This document shows positions 34,717-44,148 of a DNA stretch of 64,000 bases, one piece after another. The stretch lies in NCBI GenBank assembly GCA_963693315.1, contig OY856188.1, positions 216,822,495 to 216,886,494 of the forward strand, written 5' to 3'. Every line of letters begins with the position of its first letter. The first letter of the stretch is position 1. The notes under the pieces were generated by a model. That model did not search any database, was not told the origin of the DNA, and worked only from the letters and a program-made list of their open reading frames with translations. This DNA is from Diogma glabrata (lineage: Eukaryota; Arthropoda; Insecta; Diptera; Cylindrotomidae). Made by a program: the position numbers and the translations under genes.

Positions 34717-35366
34717 ATGGCAAACAATATTGATGACATTTGTGTTATTTTAACACCACCGGAAATACGTGATAAAGCGCAAAAAGATTCATTATCGTTA
34801 CAACCAGAAAAATCAAATAAAAAGTATAGAGACGATAAGTTTAACAGTTGGATGTTAAAAAATAATATAAATTCCTACAGCGAAACTGTACGGCTAGCAT
34901 ACTTTGGTGAACTAGCTAAAGAATACATACCATCCACGTTATGGTCGGTGTATTCAATGCTAAAAACAACAATTTCTTTAAAGCACAAAATTGACATAAG
35001 TCAATATTTTCTTTTGCGTGCTTTACTTAAAAGGAAATCGGATGGTTTTAGAAGCTAAAAATCTAAAAATTTCACTATAGAAGAAATTCAAATTTTTTAA
35101 ATAATGCATCCGATTCCAAATACTTGATAATAAAAGTAAGAAATTAAATTTATATATTTACTCAATATAATATTTACTTCTGCTTGTAGGTACTTTTAAT
35201 TTTTGGTATATCTGTGCTTGTCGTTGTCATGAGTTGAAAGACCCAAATGTTAATAACGTAAAATATACTGGCAATATGCATTTGGTTTATATACAGCACA
35301 CAAAACAACTACGTTCGTTCCACATAAGTGACTTTTTTTATGAAATTTCGAAAAGGTAGAAGAATT
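34717..35366 (+). pseudogene. Crypton-like tyrosine recombinase relic, two exons
   Basis: Exon 1 (34717-35135) encodes a SAM-like core-binding domain with DDKFNSWMLKNN, SETVRLAYFGELAKEYIPS, TLWSVYSMLKTTI and DISQYFLLRALLKRKSDG. A TAA at 35056-35058 breaks it, and coding resumes as KSKNFTIEEIQIF, with a shift near 35095. A GTAAG donor (35136) and a TTGTAG acceptor (35189) flank a 54-bp intron. Exon 2 begins VLLIFGIS, then after a shift reads ACRCHELKD, the region of the first catalytic Arg of tyrosine recombinases, followed by KYTGNMHLVYIQHTKQLR. The C-terminal His-X-X-Arg and Tyr are missing. The family in insects is Crypton-like or derived from it; this naming is from memory. At least one stop and two shifts inactivate it. 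Confidence 0.75.
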
Positions 35367-35399
35367 TGTAAATATTATCATTTATATTTACAAGCGTAG

Positions 35400-35530
35400 A
35401 AAAAATAGCGTTTTCTACGCGTGGTAAAAGCCTTTTTGCGTTCCTGAACTTATTCCACTCGACACTGTCGCGTCTCGTGGACAAACTGTCCAGTCACGCA
35501 AAAAGAGACGTTTTCACCACTTGTTGCAAA
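35400..35530. repeat. GC-richer imperfect hairpin
   Basis: A CTTTTTGCGTTCC segment pairs with CACGCAAAAAGAG across a 75-bp centre containing GACACTGTCGCGTCTCGTGG. A related layout (CGCCTCGGCTGATAAACTGTCC) lies at 36640-36720. Function unknown. Confidence 0.45.
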
Positions 35531-35545
35531 ATCTACTATTTCTAA

Positions 35546-35682
35546 TACCCAACTTAAAAAATCTACTTTCGATGTTTGTTCATTGCATCGAAAATTTCTT
35601 TTTCGTCACCAGTGATAAAAAACCGTACCTAGTAACGAAAGTAATTTTTTAAAAGCCATCTATTTTCTGATTTCTTAACTAG
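35546..35682. repeat. Direct repeat downstream of recombinase relic
   Basis: Second copy of 34221-34375, starting ACCCAACTTAAAAAATC, roughly 90% matched by eye apart from the 22-bp gap. Confidence 0.85.
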
Positions 35683-36940
35683 AATAAACCATCTTAGAAC
35701 ATCCGTTAAAAGAATCAGTTGCATGGTTGCCGTTTGACTTCAATTGGAGTTTCTTCACTCCTTTTTGACCGCGAGAAGCGCAAACTCCTTTTTGATTTGA
35801 TCCAAATTTGAAATCCAAAAATCCCAATTTTTTGCTTGAAATCCAACACAATCCAAATTTTTTCTTTTTTTGGTCTCAAAGCCCAAATTTTTTTTAAAAA
35901 ACTCCATTTATTTTTTCTCATATGGCAACGCTGATCAGTTGATTGAAGGAAATAATTTTGTTAGTGTTAATTTGTCTCTCTTTGGAAGATGACTTAATTA
36001 ATTTTAGAATTATTGACGGACAATTTACATTAAAAATGTAAAAATAAAAATAGTTAACTATTCTTTTTAAATAGTAGGGTAACAAACAGTTGGTGTTAAG
36101 ATATTTAGTAAAAAAAATTATTTCACCTATTTATTTATGAAAAACCAAAAAAAATATTTATTTACATAAAATAATTTACGTTGTTTTACAATATATCAGG
36201 AATTTACGTAACGTCATCCCCATACAAAAACTAAATCAAAACTGTTGTTTTTATTTTAGAAATAATAATCAAATTTTTAAATTTGATTTTGTTTATTACA
36301 AAACAGTCTTTAGTTATAAGTCTACTAGACGCAAAATGAAAAAAAAAACAATAAACCTCTAAAGATGTGTTATTTAATGGTTTTAGGGACTTTGTAGAAA
36401 AATAGAACATAAATATAGAATTTAGTAGTGTAAATAGAATAAAAATATGGATATGTATAAAATTGACGATTTTTTGTGCGAAAAGACAATCAGGCTTGTA
36501 ACTAAAGACGGTGTTGTTTATGACATAGAAATTGGATAATTTATTCATATTGAGTCATCTATATTTTAATAGCAGATATATAAATATAAATTTAAAGATT
36601 TTGTTTGGCTGTTTGTATGTTTTAAAATTTGAAGAGCCTTCTTCTACTCGCCGAAAATCATCGGCTATCGCCTCGGCTGATAAACTGTCCTCTCGTTCAA
36701 AATATGTTGTTTTCAGCATCGTTGAATAATATACTATTTATTTGAAACTACAGATAATATTTTGATTTAAATTATGCTTAGAAGAATAAAATTTAGTCTA
36801 ATTTTGTATAAAAATGAGCTAATCTAATGGTTCGTTTGATTTTAAACCATCTCTTTCTTGTATTACATATAAAATTTTTGGACTAAAATTTATTACTAAA
36901 AGTTTAAAACTTTTTGCATCTGAAAAACATATTGCATCAA
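35683..36940. other. AT-rich stretch without recognised gene
   Basis: No motif-bearing frame. Short AT-biased frames on both strands were judged spurious. Confidence 0.5.
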
Positions 36941-36948
36941 AATATACG

Positions 36949-37368
36949 GACGATCGACTTAACATCACAATTATTTAATTCATTTTTAATGTCAATTTTT
37001 TGTCTTATTTATTTATTCTACGAACACGTTTTACCGTTCTTCTGTTACGGATCTTTCACTTTTCAAAGCAATTTTTCATTCTATTCAATTGAATACACGC
37101 ATTTCTAGTGTCTTAGAATTCTAAACTACATAATGGTTAGATCCATTGCTAAACTCTTAATAAAATCTTGAATTTAAATTGGTTAGTGGCCATTCTCCAC
37201 TAGTTGGGATTTGTCTCCCATATTCGTAGATCCATAATGTTCTTCATTCAATGTCAACTTAGTTGAGGTATGAAGAACGGTAAAACGTGTTCGTAGAATA
37301 AATAAATAAGACAAAAAATTGACATTAAAAATGAATTAAATAATTGTGATGTTAAGTCGATCGTCCAA
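36949..37368. repeat. Inverted repeat, 95-bp arms
   Basis: The arms at 36949-37042 and 37273-37368 are almost perfect complements; each includes the palindromic cue GACGATCGAC/GTCGATCGTC and TTACCGTTCTTC/GAAGAACGGTAA. The right arm leads straight into the tRNA-headed repeat at 37384. A separate block at 37043-37119 (GTTACGGATCTTTCAC...) is repeated directly at 37484-37561. Confidence 0.8.
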
Positions 37369-37383
37369 AAACAAAATTTTATC

Positions 37384-37480
37384 TCGTCGCTGGTCGAGTT
37401 GGTTAAATGGTTAACCATATAAACTTTGATCAGAGGGACGCCGGTTCGATTCCCCGAACCGACCGGAATTGAGATAAAAC
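37384..37480 (+). repeat. tRNA-derived SINE head, plus-strand copy
   Basis: TCGTCGCTGGTCGAG leads into an A-box-like TGGTTAAATGG and a perfect B box, GGTTCGATTCCCC, about 45 bp later. The acceptor stem does not close, so it is not a tRNA gene. A second copy lies on the minus strand at 37740-38000. RNA polymerase III promotion is inferred. Confidence 0.65.
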
Positions 37481-37739
37481 TTTTGTTACGGATCTTTCAC
37501 TTTTCAAAGCAATTTTTCATTCTATTCAATTGAATACATTCATTTCTAGTGTCTTAGAATTGTAATGTTCTTATTGAAATTTTAAATTAGAATTAATAAC
37601 CTAATTTCTTAAATAAATAGTTGTGTTAAGTGAAGTTAACTGAAATCAAGTGTTAATTTAAAAGAAAGTGTTACAACAGTTCACTTTACCTACAAGCATA
37701 ACGTAAGTATGGTTGTATGAAGCGTAGCACTAACAGAAA

Positions 37740-38000
37740 TATCTATGCACGATTTTTAATTGTGGATTTTGAAAACATAAGAAAACGCATCAAATGCAAT
37801 AGTTTTATAAACGAAGATTATTTAACCATTGTAGATATTCAAGATTTTATTAAGATTGTTATCTATACGGCGATAGCAATAGATCTAACCATTATCTATT
37901 TTGTTTTATCTCAATTCCACTTTGAGGATCGAACAGGCGTCCTTCTGATCAGAGTTTATGTTTACCCATTTAACCCCCTCGACCAGCGACGAGATAAAAA
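37740..38000 (-). repeat. tRNA-derived SINE, minus-strand copy
   Basis: On the minus strand ATCTCGTCGCTGGTCGAG, GGTTAAATGG and a decayed B box (TGTTCGATCC) are followed by GGAATTGAGATAAAAC and then ATGGTTAGATCTATTGC. This last phrase also occurs at 37132-37150 (ATGGTTAGATCCATTGC), showing a shared SINE body. A 120-codon frame on the opposite strand across this repeat is therefore spurious. Confidence 0.65.
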
Positions 38001-39420
38001 TTTGGTTTTTGACGATCGACTTAACATCACAATTATTTTAATTATTTGTTTTAATTTTAATAAATTAAATTTATTTTAATTTAATTATTAAGCCCAAATT
38101 TTTAAACATGCAAAGTTTCATGCATCAAATGAAACGATATAAAACTGATCATTGTTCATATTTTAGGTGAAACAAAACGAGCAACGACTAAAATTTGGAT
38201 CTACCCCTACTTTGCTGCAAGGTCCTCAAGTTGTACATACATGCTATATATTTTTCCACTTTGTTTTATTTAGCTCTCTCAAGTTTTCCTGATTCAAAAT
38301 CGAATTTAAAGAATTATAAGTTTAAAGAGCAGAATAAAACTACAATAGAGCCAGAAGTCTGCTAGAAATTGTACAACAATATGAATGGTGTAGTAATTTT
38401 TTAAGGGTAAATATTTAGATTCAAATACATTTATATAATTCTAATGTATTTAAAACAATTTATTTTCAGAACCTACTTCCGAATCTGAAACAGTAGTCGG
38501 CATACCGTCAACTTCGGTTCATAAACCCAACGCCGAATTAAGTCATAGCTATGATTTTATTGCAACAAAGTAGGTACAATATTAGTTTCACCATCTCACA
38601 ACCTGTCCCACAACCTAGTTTCAATAGGTACCACAGTATGGTAAACTTTATAAAATCACACTACAAGAGTTTAGGAATGTAACTGAGAATTGTCAATCAA
38701 TTAATTACAATATGTATAATAAGATACTATAATAAGATTAAGTTCTTTTGAGTTTTGACTTCATTTATAGCTTTGTAAAAATGTTTTTTTGATAAATACA
38801 GAAAATTATTTCTTTTGTTGCGAATACACTGCTAAAATGATAAAATGCATTGTTTTTATCGTGTAATTCCAACAAAATACAAAACTCTTATTAATATCCA
38901 AAGCCTAGTTAATAAAAGAAGCTCTGAAAGCTTAGTTGGTCCTAATGAAAAAATTTTATTTATTCAAAACATAAAATCACTGAAGAAATTGTTTAAGTTT
39001 CAGTAGAATTTCACTTTTTGAAATGCATTTTAATAAATATATAGTAAATTTATAAAAATAAATAGAACAAACTTTATTAAAAACATAAATTTCAATAATA
39101 ATAAAAATTCAAAATTTAATACAAAAAAATATGGAGGGACTGAAATCTCAAGCTATGAGATATCAGACTTCGGTCTGGGTTAAGAATTTTTATATAGCTT
39201 TCGGCAAAATACTTTAATGAGGACATGGTTTTTAGTTTTGGGCAGCGATGTATATCAAACACAACTTTTTGTTAAATTACATGTATTTTTTATCTCTATT
39301 TAGATATGTATTAAGAAACTAACACGAAACATCACTACGGTGTCGGAAAATTATAACAGATCATAATTAAACTTAATTTAGTGAAAAGATTATACAATCA
39401 GCAAACTACTCAAAACCTCT
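38001..39420. other. AT-rich stretch, possible isolated exon
   Basis: No confident gene. A block at 38470-38574, preceded by TTTATTTTCAG, reads PTSESETVVGIPSTSV then HKPNAELSHSYDF before a stop. This could be an exon of a decayed gene, but no partner exon was found. Confidence 0.35.
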
Positions 39421-39439
39421 CCATTTAGCGTTTCGAGAA

Positions 39440-40160
39440 AATATTTCAAAATCACAAATTCATATTTCTTTCAAAATTCCAAAAATATTGTAAAAATTAA
39501 ATAAAATCAAAAAATCAAACTTTTTTCAAACAAAATTCTAAAAATATTTCAAAAATTATTACAATACGATTAAATCTTTTTTAAAAACTCTAAAAATATT
39601 GCATAAATTATAACAAAATCAAAAATTGAAACTTTTTCCAAAGTTATAAAAATTATAATAGAATCAAAAATTTAAAATTTTTTCAAAATTCTAAAAATAT
39701 TTCAAAAATTCTTACAAAATCAAATATTGAAACTTTTTTCAAAATTCTAAAAATATATATAAAATTCAAAAATTCTATTTTTTTTTTTCAAAATTCTTAA
39801 AATATTCCAAAAATTAAAATAAAATCAAAAATTTAAACTTGTTCCAAAATTCTAAAAATATTGCAAAAATTCTTACAAAATCAAAAATTGAAACTTTTTT
39901 CAAAATTTTAAAATTATATATAAAAGAATTCTATTTTTTTTTCAAAATTCTAAAAATATTGCAAAAATTATAAAAAAAACAAATATTAAAACTTTTTCCA
40001 AAATTCTAAAAATATTGCAAAAATTATAAAAAAAAACAAATATTAAAACTTTTTCCAAAATTCTAAATATATTGCAAAAATTATTACAAAATCAAAAATA
40101 CAAACTTTTTTCAAAATTCCAAAAATATTTCAAAAACTATAACAAATTCAAAAATGTCCA
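39440..40160. repeat. AT-rich tandem repeats, period about 60 bp
   Basis: A unit combining TTTTCAAAATTCTAAAAATATTG, CAAAAATTATTACAAAATC and AAAAATTGAAACTTT recurs about ten times with length variation. The last part, with the adjacent single-copy sequence up to about 40256, is repeated at 41160-41514. Confidence 0.85.
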
Positions 40161-40387
40161 TGTCCAAATTCATGTTCAATTACATTTACGTCATAAAAAC
40201 AGCTACAATTTTTTTCCAAAATATTGGGTAAAAAAGTAAATAAAAATCTTTATTTTGACACACTTGACAACATTTTTTTGACAAACTTATAATGCCATAA
40301 TTCTCAATAATAATAATAACATTTCATGTCATACAAATAATTTTTCAAAAAAATTGGGTAAAAAAATAAATAAAAATCTTGTTTTGG

Positions 40388-40945
40388 ATTTTTGAGATCA
40401 ATTAAACTCAAGTAAGTAAAGAAGTAATTGGAATTTTTTCAATTCAAAGGTATGGTTTTGAAGTTTCTCAGAAAAAATTCCAATACACATTTTTTCGTGT
40501 TTCGGATGGGATCAAACCTACCCTCGTCAGTGCCCGGCTCGAATCCTTGGGCAGACACGCTATCGATTACGCCGTTGAGGCGATGACAATTTCAAAGTTG
40601 AAACTTCTTCATCACTTATTTATTTTTCCTTAAGTTGAATTTTTCCACTGTCATTAGACTCCATATTATGGAAATGTTTTTACATTATATGGGATTTTTT
40701 TGCATTAAATTTCTAGACAATACTTTGTGTGAATTCATAGAATGGGGAAAATTTCTATTCTTATTAACATCCTAAGTCACGATTGTAAAGTCATTATTGA
40801 TTGTTTCAAATCAATGTGAAATCAATGGCTGACACTTGGTCATGTCCATGTTGGGCCGACCCAAAACTGGTTTTAGAATTGAAAAATTCCAATTATTCAT
40901 CCAGTTATTTGAGTTTAACTATTCACAATTTCTCCCATATAAAAA
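40388..40945. repeat. 0.56-kb TIR repeat with tRNA-like segment
   Basis: The ends are inverted and imperfect over about 55 bp: TTAAACTCAAGTAAGTAAAG...AATTGGAATTTTTT at the left, AATTCCAATTATTC...TTGAGTTTAACTA at the right. On the minus strand near 40505-40590 a tRNA-like stretch has GGCGTAATCGATAGCG and GGTTTGATCCC. Other copies or pieces are at 41510-41905, 52676-52998 and 18700-18905. Confidence 0.65.
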
Positions 40946-41159
40946 TTAACCCCCCGATCAACCTAGATCATATTAAAATTGATTTTCAGATTAGTTGAAT
41001 AACAACTAATTGTAATGATTCTACCACATTGAGAATGTGTTCGTAAAATAATGGATATCATTAACTTACCATACTTAATGAAATAGTAGCGTCTTGAGAA
41101 TATCGAAATAATTTGAGTTTTATATTTAAAAAAAAAATAAAGAAATTTTGCCTAACGTT

Positions 41160-41514
41160 ATTCTAAAAATATTGCAAAAATTCTTACAAAATCAAAAATT
41201 GAAACTTTTTTCAAAATTTTAAAATTATATATAAAAGAATTCTATTTTTTTTTCAAAATTCTAAAAATATTGCAAAAATTATAAAAAAAACATATATTAA
41301 AACTTTTTCCAAAATTCTAAAAATATTGAAAAAATTATTACAAAATCAAAAATACAAACTTTTTTCAAAATTCCAAAAATACTTCAAAAACTATAACAAA
41401 TTCAAAAATGTCCATGTCCAAATTCATGTTCAATTACATTTACGTCATAAAAACAGCTACAATTTTTTTCCAAAAAATTGGGTAAAAAAGTAAATAAAAA
41501 TCTTTATTTTGTCA
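41160..41514. repeat. Segmental duplication of 39850-40256
   Basis: The ~60-bp tandem units, followed by TCCATGTCCAAATTCATG, CATTTACGTCATAAAAACAG and GGGTAAAAAAGTAAATAAAA, reproduce the earlier segment with few differences. Confidence 0.85.
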
Positions 41515-41935
41515 TTAGACTCCATATTATGGAAATGTTTTTACATTATATGGGATTTTTTTGCATTAAATTTCTAGACAATACTTTGTGTGAATTCATA
41601 GAATGGGGAAAATTTCTATTCTAATTAACATCCTAAGTCACGATTGTAAAGTCATTATTGATTGTTTCCAGTCAATGTGAAATCAATGTCTGACACTTGG
41701 TCAATTTATAGTCCATGTGTTAACATTAGACTACATTAAGGGAATTTAAATTTATTTTGAATTTTTGAGATAAATTAAACTCAAGTAAGTAAAGAAGTAA
41801 TTGGAATTTTTTCAATTCAAAGGTATTGTTTTGAAGTTTCTCAGAAAAAAACTCCAATTCACATTTTTCGTGTTTCGGATGGGATTCGAACCTACCCTCG
41901 TACTGACGAGGGTAGGTTCGTGCCCATAATGCCAT
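41510..41935. repeat. Rearranged copy of the 0.56-kb TIR repeat
   Basis: The second half of the repeat (GTCATTAGACTCCATATTATGG through GATTGTTTCCAGTCAATG) comes before the first half (GAGATAAATTAAACTCAAG through ATGGGATTCGAACCTACC). This is a circularly permuted order that would arise between tandem copies. The end forms a small hairpin (CCTACCCTCGTACTGACGAGGG). Confidence 0.65.
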
Positions 41936-42059
41936 AAATAAAAATCTTTATTTTGACAAACTTGACAACTTTTTTTTGGCAAACTTATAATGCAATAATC
42001 TAGTTTTTGATCTCACATACCAATCCCTACCATAAAGGTTTCTCCAAATTCAATGTTCC

Positions 42060-42410
42060 TACTCGTAATCACTTAAAATGAACGTTTTTTAAGCCAAAAA
42101 TATGAACATTTGCTGTTTTTGACACACTTAATGAATCTTTTGACACCCTACCGGTACAGTTATCGAGCACAGCGTCCTTTCGGACCTGTCCCTTGAGTAT
42201 ACCTATTTTTAGAAAAAAAATTTTTGAAATCCCTCCAGCGGTTTTCCTGCAGCGTAGGTAATGACGGCGGACAGACAGACATTTTTTTTTTTGCTTTTTA
42301 GAATCAGTAGGTCCTAAAACGTCGAGAAATGCCAAAAAAAGTGGGGGTAAGAATTTCACTTTTGGCTCATGAATGTAATACTTAGGTCTTTCAGACCGAA
42401 GTTATATAAA
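42060..42410. other. GC-richer unidentified repeat-like block
   Basis: The block contains CGGCGGACAGACAGAC, CTACCGGTACAGTTATCGAG and TTTCGGACCTGTCCC. It stands out in composition from its surroundings and resembles interspersed insect repeats, but I could not assign it. A 96-codon minus-strand frame here has no motif. Confidence 0.4.
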
Positions 42411-42911
42411 ATTTATATCATATAAATTTTGTTGTATATTAAATAATAATAAATATTTGAGTTCTATATTTAAAAAAAAATAAAGAAATTTTACCTAACG
42501 TAATTAAAAAGTTTTCTTGTTTTTTATTGTTAAAATACCGTATCTCCTTTTTAATGAACCAAAAGTGTTGTAAAGTCCGACAATTTAACAAACAAACAGA
42601 AAATTCATAACTTATCCTGATTTGAGTTTAAATTATATTCGATGGTGGTTTCAAATTAATGCCAAATTTTGGATTTTATTTAATTTTATAGTGAATATAA
42701 TTAATACCAGTAAGTATATATTTAATACCATAAAGTATATTAACGCAAGTAAGTAACGCAAAGTTTAGTCATTTAGTCATTTTTTCAGAAATTAAAAAAG
42801 GTTAAAATATTTTAAACTTCGTCAGGTTTAGATTTTAAACTACATTTGGTTTGGTCATATAAATACAGTCCTCAAAAGTTTTAAATTTATTCCAAAACTT
42901 TTTACCGTGCA

Positions 42912-42959
42912 CATACGTCCAAAATCTTTAGCTTTACGTCCTTGCATCATAATGTACTA
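42912..42959. repeat. P module copy A, right part
   Basis: ACGTCCAAAATCTTTAGC, then TTACGTCCTTGCATC and ATAATGTACTAT, resuming the module cut at 33991. Its final ACTAT merges directly into the next M module. Confidence 0.75.
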
Positions 42960-43340
42960 TTATTCGCCTACAGATTAAAGTCTTACTTTATTACTCTGAT
43001 TTGGGGCCTTAAAGTGTGAATTTTTAACCATATATTTTCTTGTCATAGTCCAAAAAAGTAAAAAACATTTGTATTTGTCTAAATTATATAAAAAATAGAC
43101 ATTTTATCAAAGCAACCTTTCAATTAAAAATTCCATAATCCAATCAAAATAGATTTTGTTGATAAAATAGATTATTTGTTGTCATAGTAATACAATTATT
43201 TTAAAAAAATAACATATATTTTGTCAGTCAAAAGTTATACTTGTTCCACATATTTTTATTCCAAAATTTATACAAATTTATAACTTTGATTTAGAATAAT
43301 CATTTTTTTATTAAATATTTTGCTTGCGACGAATAAAAAA
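42960..43340. repeat. M module copy B
   Basis: TTATTCGCC...GACGAATAA, in the same orientation as copy A and homologous along its whole length. Copies A and B with their P modules were head-to-tail neighbours before the 8.9-kb insertion. Confidence 0.85.
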
Positions 43341-43452
43341 TATAGTACTTGACGCACGGACGGTGGCTATTTTGATCCTAGTAGGCTGGATTCCTCGATT
43401 CGCAAACTCCACATACGTCCAAAAACTTTAGCTTTAGGTCCTTGCATCATAA
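43341..43452. repeat. P module copy B, cut by gypsy insertion
   Basis: Runs from ATAGTACTTGACGCACGG through CGCAAACTCCACATACG to GCATCATAA, where the gypsy LTR begins. This copy shows the uninterrupted target sequence of the CACGGT element in copy A. Confidence 0.75.
43449..43452. repeat. Target-site duplication of gypsy element (left)
   Basis: ATAA, matched by ATAA at 49636-49639. Confidence 0.8.
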
Positions 43453-43645
43453 TGTTACGATTGCAGAAAAATCTAGACGATTACAGAAAAATCTAGACGA
43501 TTACGGTCACTTCTAGGAAAATCAAATCAACAAAATACTACAACAGATTAATGAAATGAACATTGTTGTTGTTGTACATATTCTTAGAATTAAGGTCTAT
43601 TTGTTTTATGATTTTATGAATCAAATCAACGTAACGTAAAATAAT

Positions 43646-43702
43646 CGAATATTCTAATATTTTCTCAAGGTTTCTAAAAAGTGACCTAGAAATTTCTAGA
43701 GA
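43646..43702 (+). promoter_or_regulatory. Heat-shock-element-like motifs upstream of LTR TATA box
   Basis: In exact 5-bp register, 43646-43675 reads cGAAt aTTCt aatat tTTCt caagg tTTCt, which contains the spaced nTTCn arrangement of a step-type HSE. At 43688-43702 a second site reads aGAAa tTTCt aGAGa, a three-unit HSE with one weaker unit. The sites end 13 bp before the TATA box. A further GAA/TTC/gap/GAA register lies at 43922-43941. The 3' LTR has the same motifs at 49167-49223. Binding by heat-shock factor is inferred. Confidence 0.55.
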
Positions 43703-43714
43703 TTAAGCGGAATG

Positions 43715-43723
43715 TATATAAGG
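43715..43723 (+). promoter_or_regulatory. LTR TATA box
   Basis: TATATAAGG, a strong TATA match. Transcription would start about 30 bp downstream, near 43745, giving a U3 of roughly 290 bp. Confidence 0.7.
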
Positions 43724-44115
43724 AAATTGTTTCTTGTAGTTTTTAATTAGTTTTATTTTAAACCTGTGATTGTGAAGTGAAAATAATAAAAGTGATATTT
43801 AAAATAAGTTTTTGTAAATAAAGTTTTAAGTGTTATTGAGAAGAAATATTTTGTGTATTATTTTGAACGTGGTGTACTGGAAATTTCTACAATAAACCGT
43901 TGGAGTTTCGAAGCTGTTGGAAGAATATTCTAGTTAGGAATATTGTTTGCTGTATTGTTTTCCTGTTGTTGTGGAACAATCAAGGAGTTGAAGACTTAAT
44001 AAAACCTGGTGTTTGTGCTTACTAATCAGTGATCGAACTCAGGAAGAGATTGGGGACTGCGTTTATCGAATTGTGAGTTAGGCCAATTCGAAGGAAGGTT
44101 AGAAAAACGTAACAT

Positions 44116-44130
44116 TGGTGACATCGGCGG
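44116..44130 (+). promoter_or_regulatory. Gypsy primer binding site
   Basis: TGGTGACATCGGCGG starts one base after the LTR. TGG is the complement of a tRNA CCA end. The first seven bases resemble tRNA-Trp-primed sites of the CsRn1/Kabuki group, but the match beyond is imperfect, so the primer tRNA is unassigned. Confidence 0.65.
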
Positions 44131-44148
44131 ATTAGTTAGCTGTTAATA

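Larger units (their letters stand above)
33992..42909. mobile_element. 8.9-kb CACGGT-terminus transposon (CMC-like, no transposase)
   Basis: The element begins CACGGTAAAAATT and ends with TTTTTACCGTG, an 11-bp terminal inverted repeat. It interrupts a P module whose uninterrupted version is visible at 43400-43415 (CAAACTCCACATACG), and a CA dinucleotide is duplicated (33990-33991, 42910-42911). The left end resembles that of the two-gene transposon at 56410, so the two probably belong to one family. No transposase is present inside. The contents are a tyrosine-recombinase relic, SINE-like repeats and minisatellites, some of which may be later insertions. It is best read as a large non-autonomous element. 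Confidence 0.7.
43453..44114 (+). repeat. Gypsy 5' LTR
   Basis: 662 bp, identical by eye to 48974-49635. It begins with a 20-bp direct repeat (CGATTGCAGAAAAATCTAGA type, two units), then heat-shock-element-like motifs, a TATA box at 43715, AATAAA-like signals near 43819 and 43999, and a short inverted terminal pair TGTTACG/CGTAACA. Confidence 0.95.

Noticed and set aside
37384..37480. Functional tRNA gene
   Set aside because: A and B boxes are present, but the acceptor and T stems do not pair and the sequence is joined to a repeated body; it is SINE-like.
37717..38079. 120-codon plus-strand gene
   Set aside because: It lies antisense to a tRNA-derived SINE copy recognisable by its repeated body and head.
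38161..38580. Small spliced gene using TTTTAG and TTTCAG acceptors
   Set aside because: Only one short protein-like block was found, with no matching donor or partner exon, so a gene model could not be supported.
42069..42359. 96-codon minus-strand gene
   Set aside because: No motif; it overlaps an interspersed repeat-like block with frequent homopolymers.
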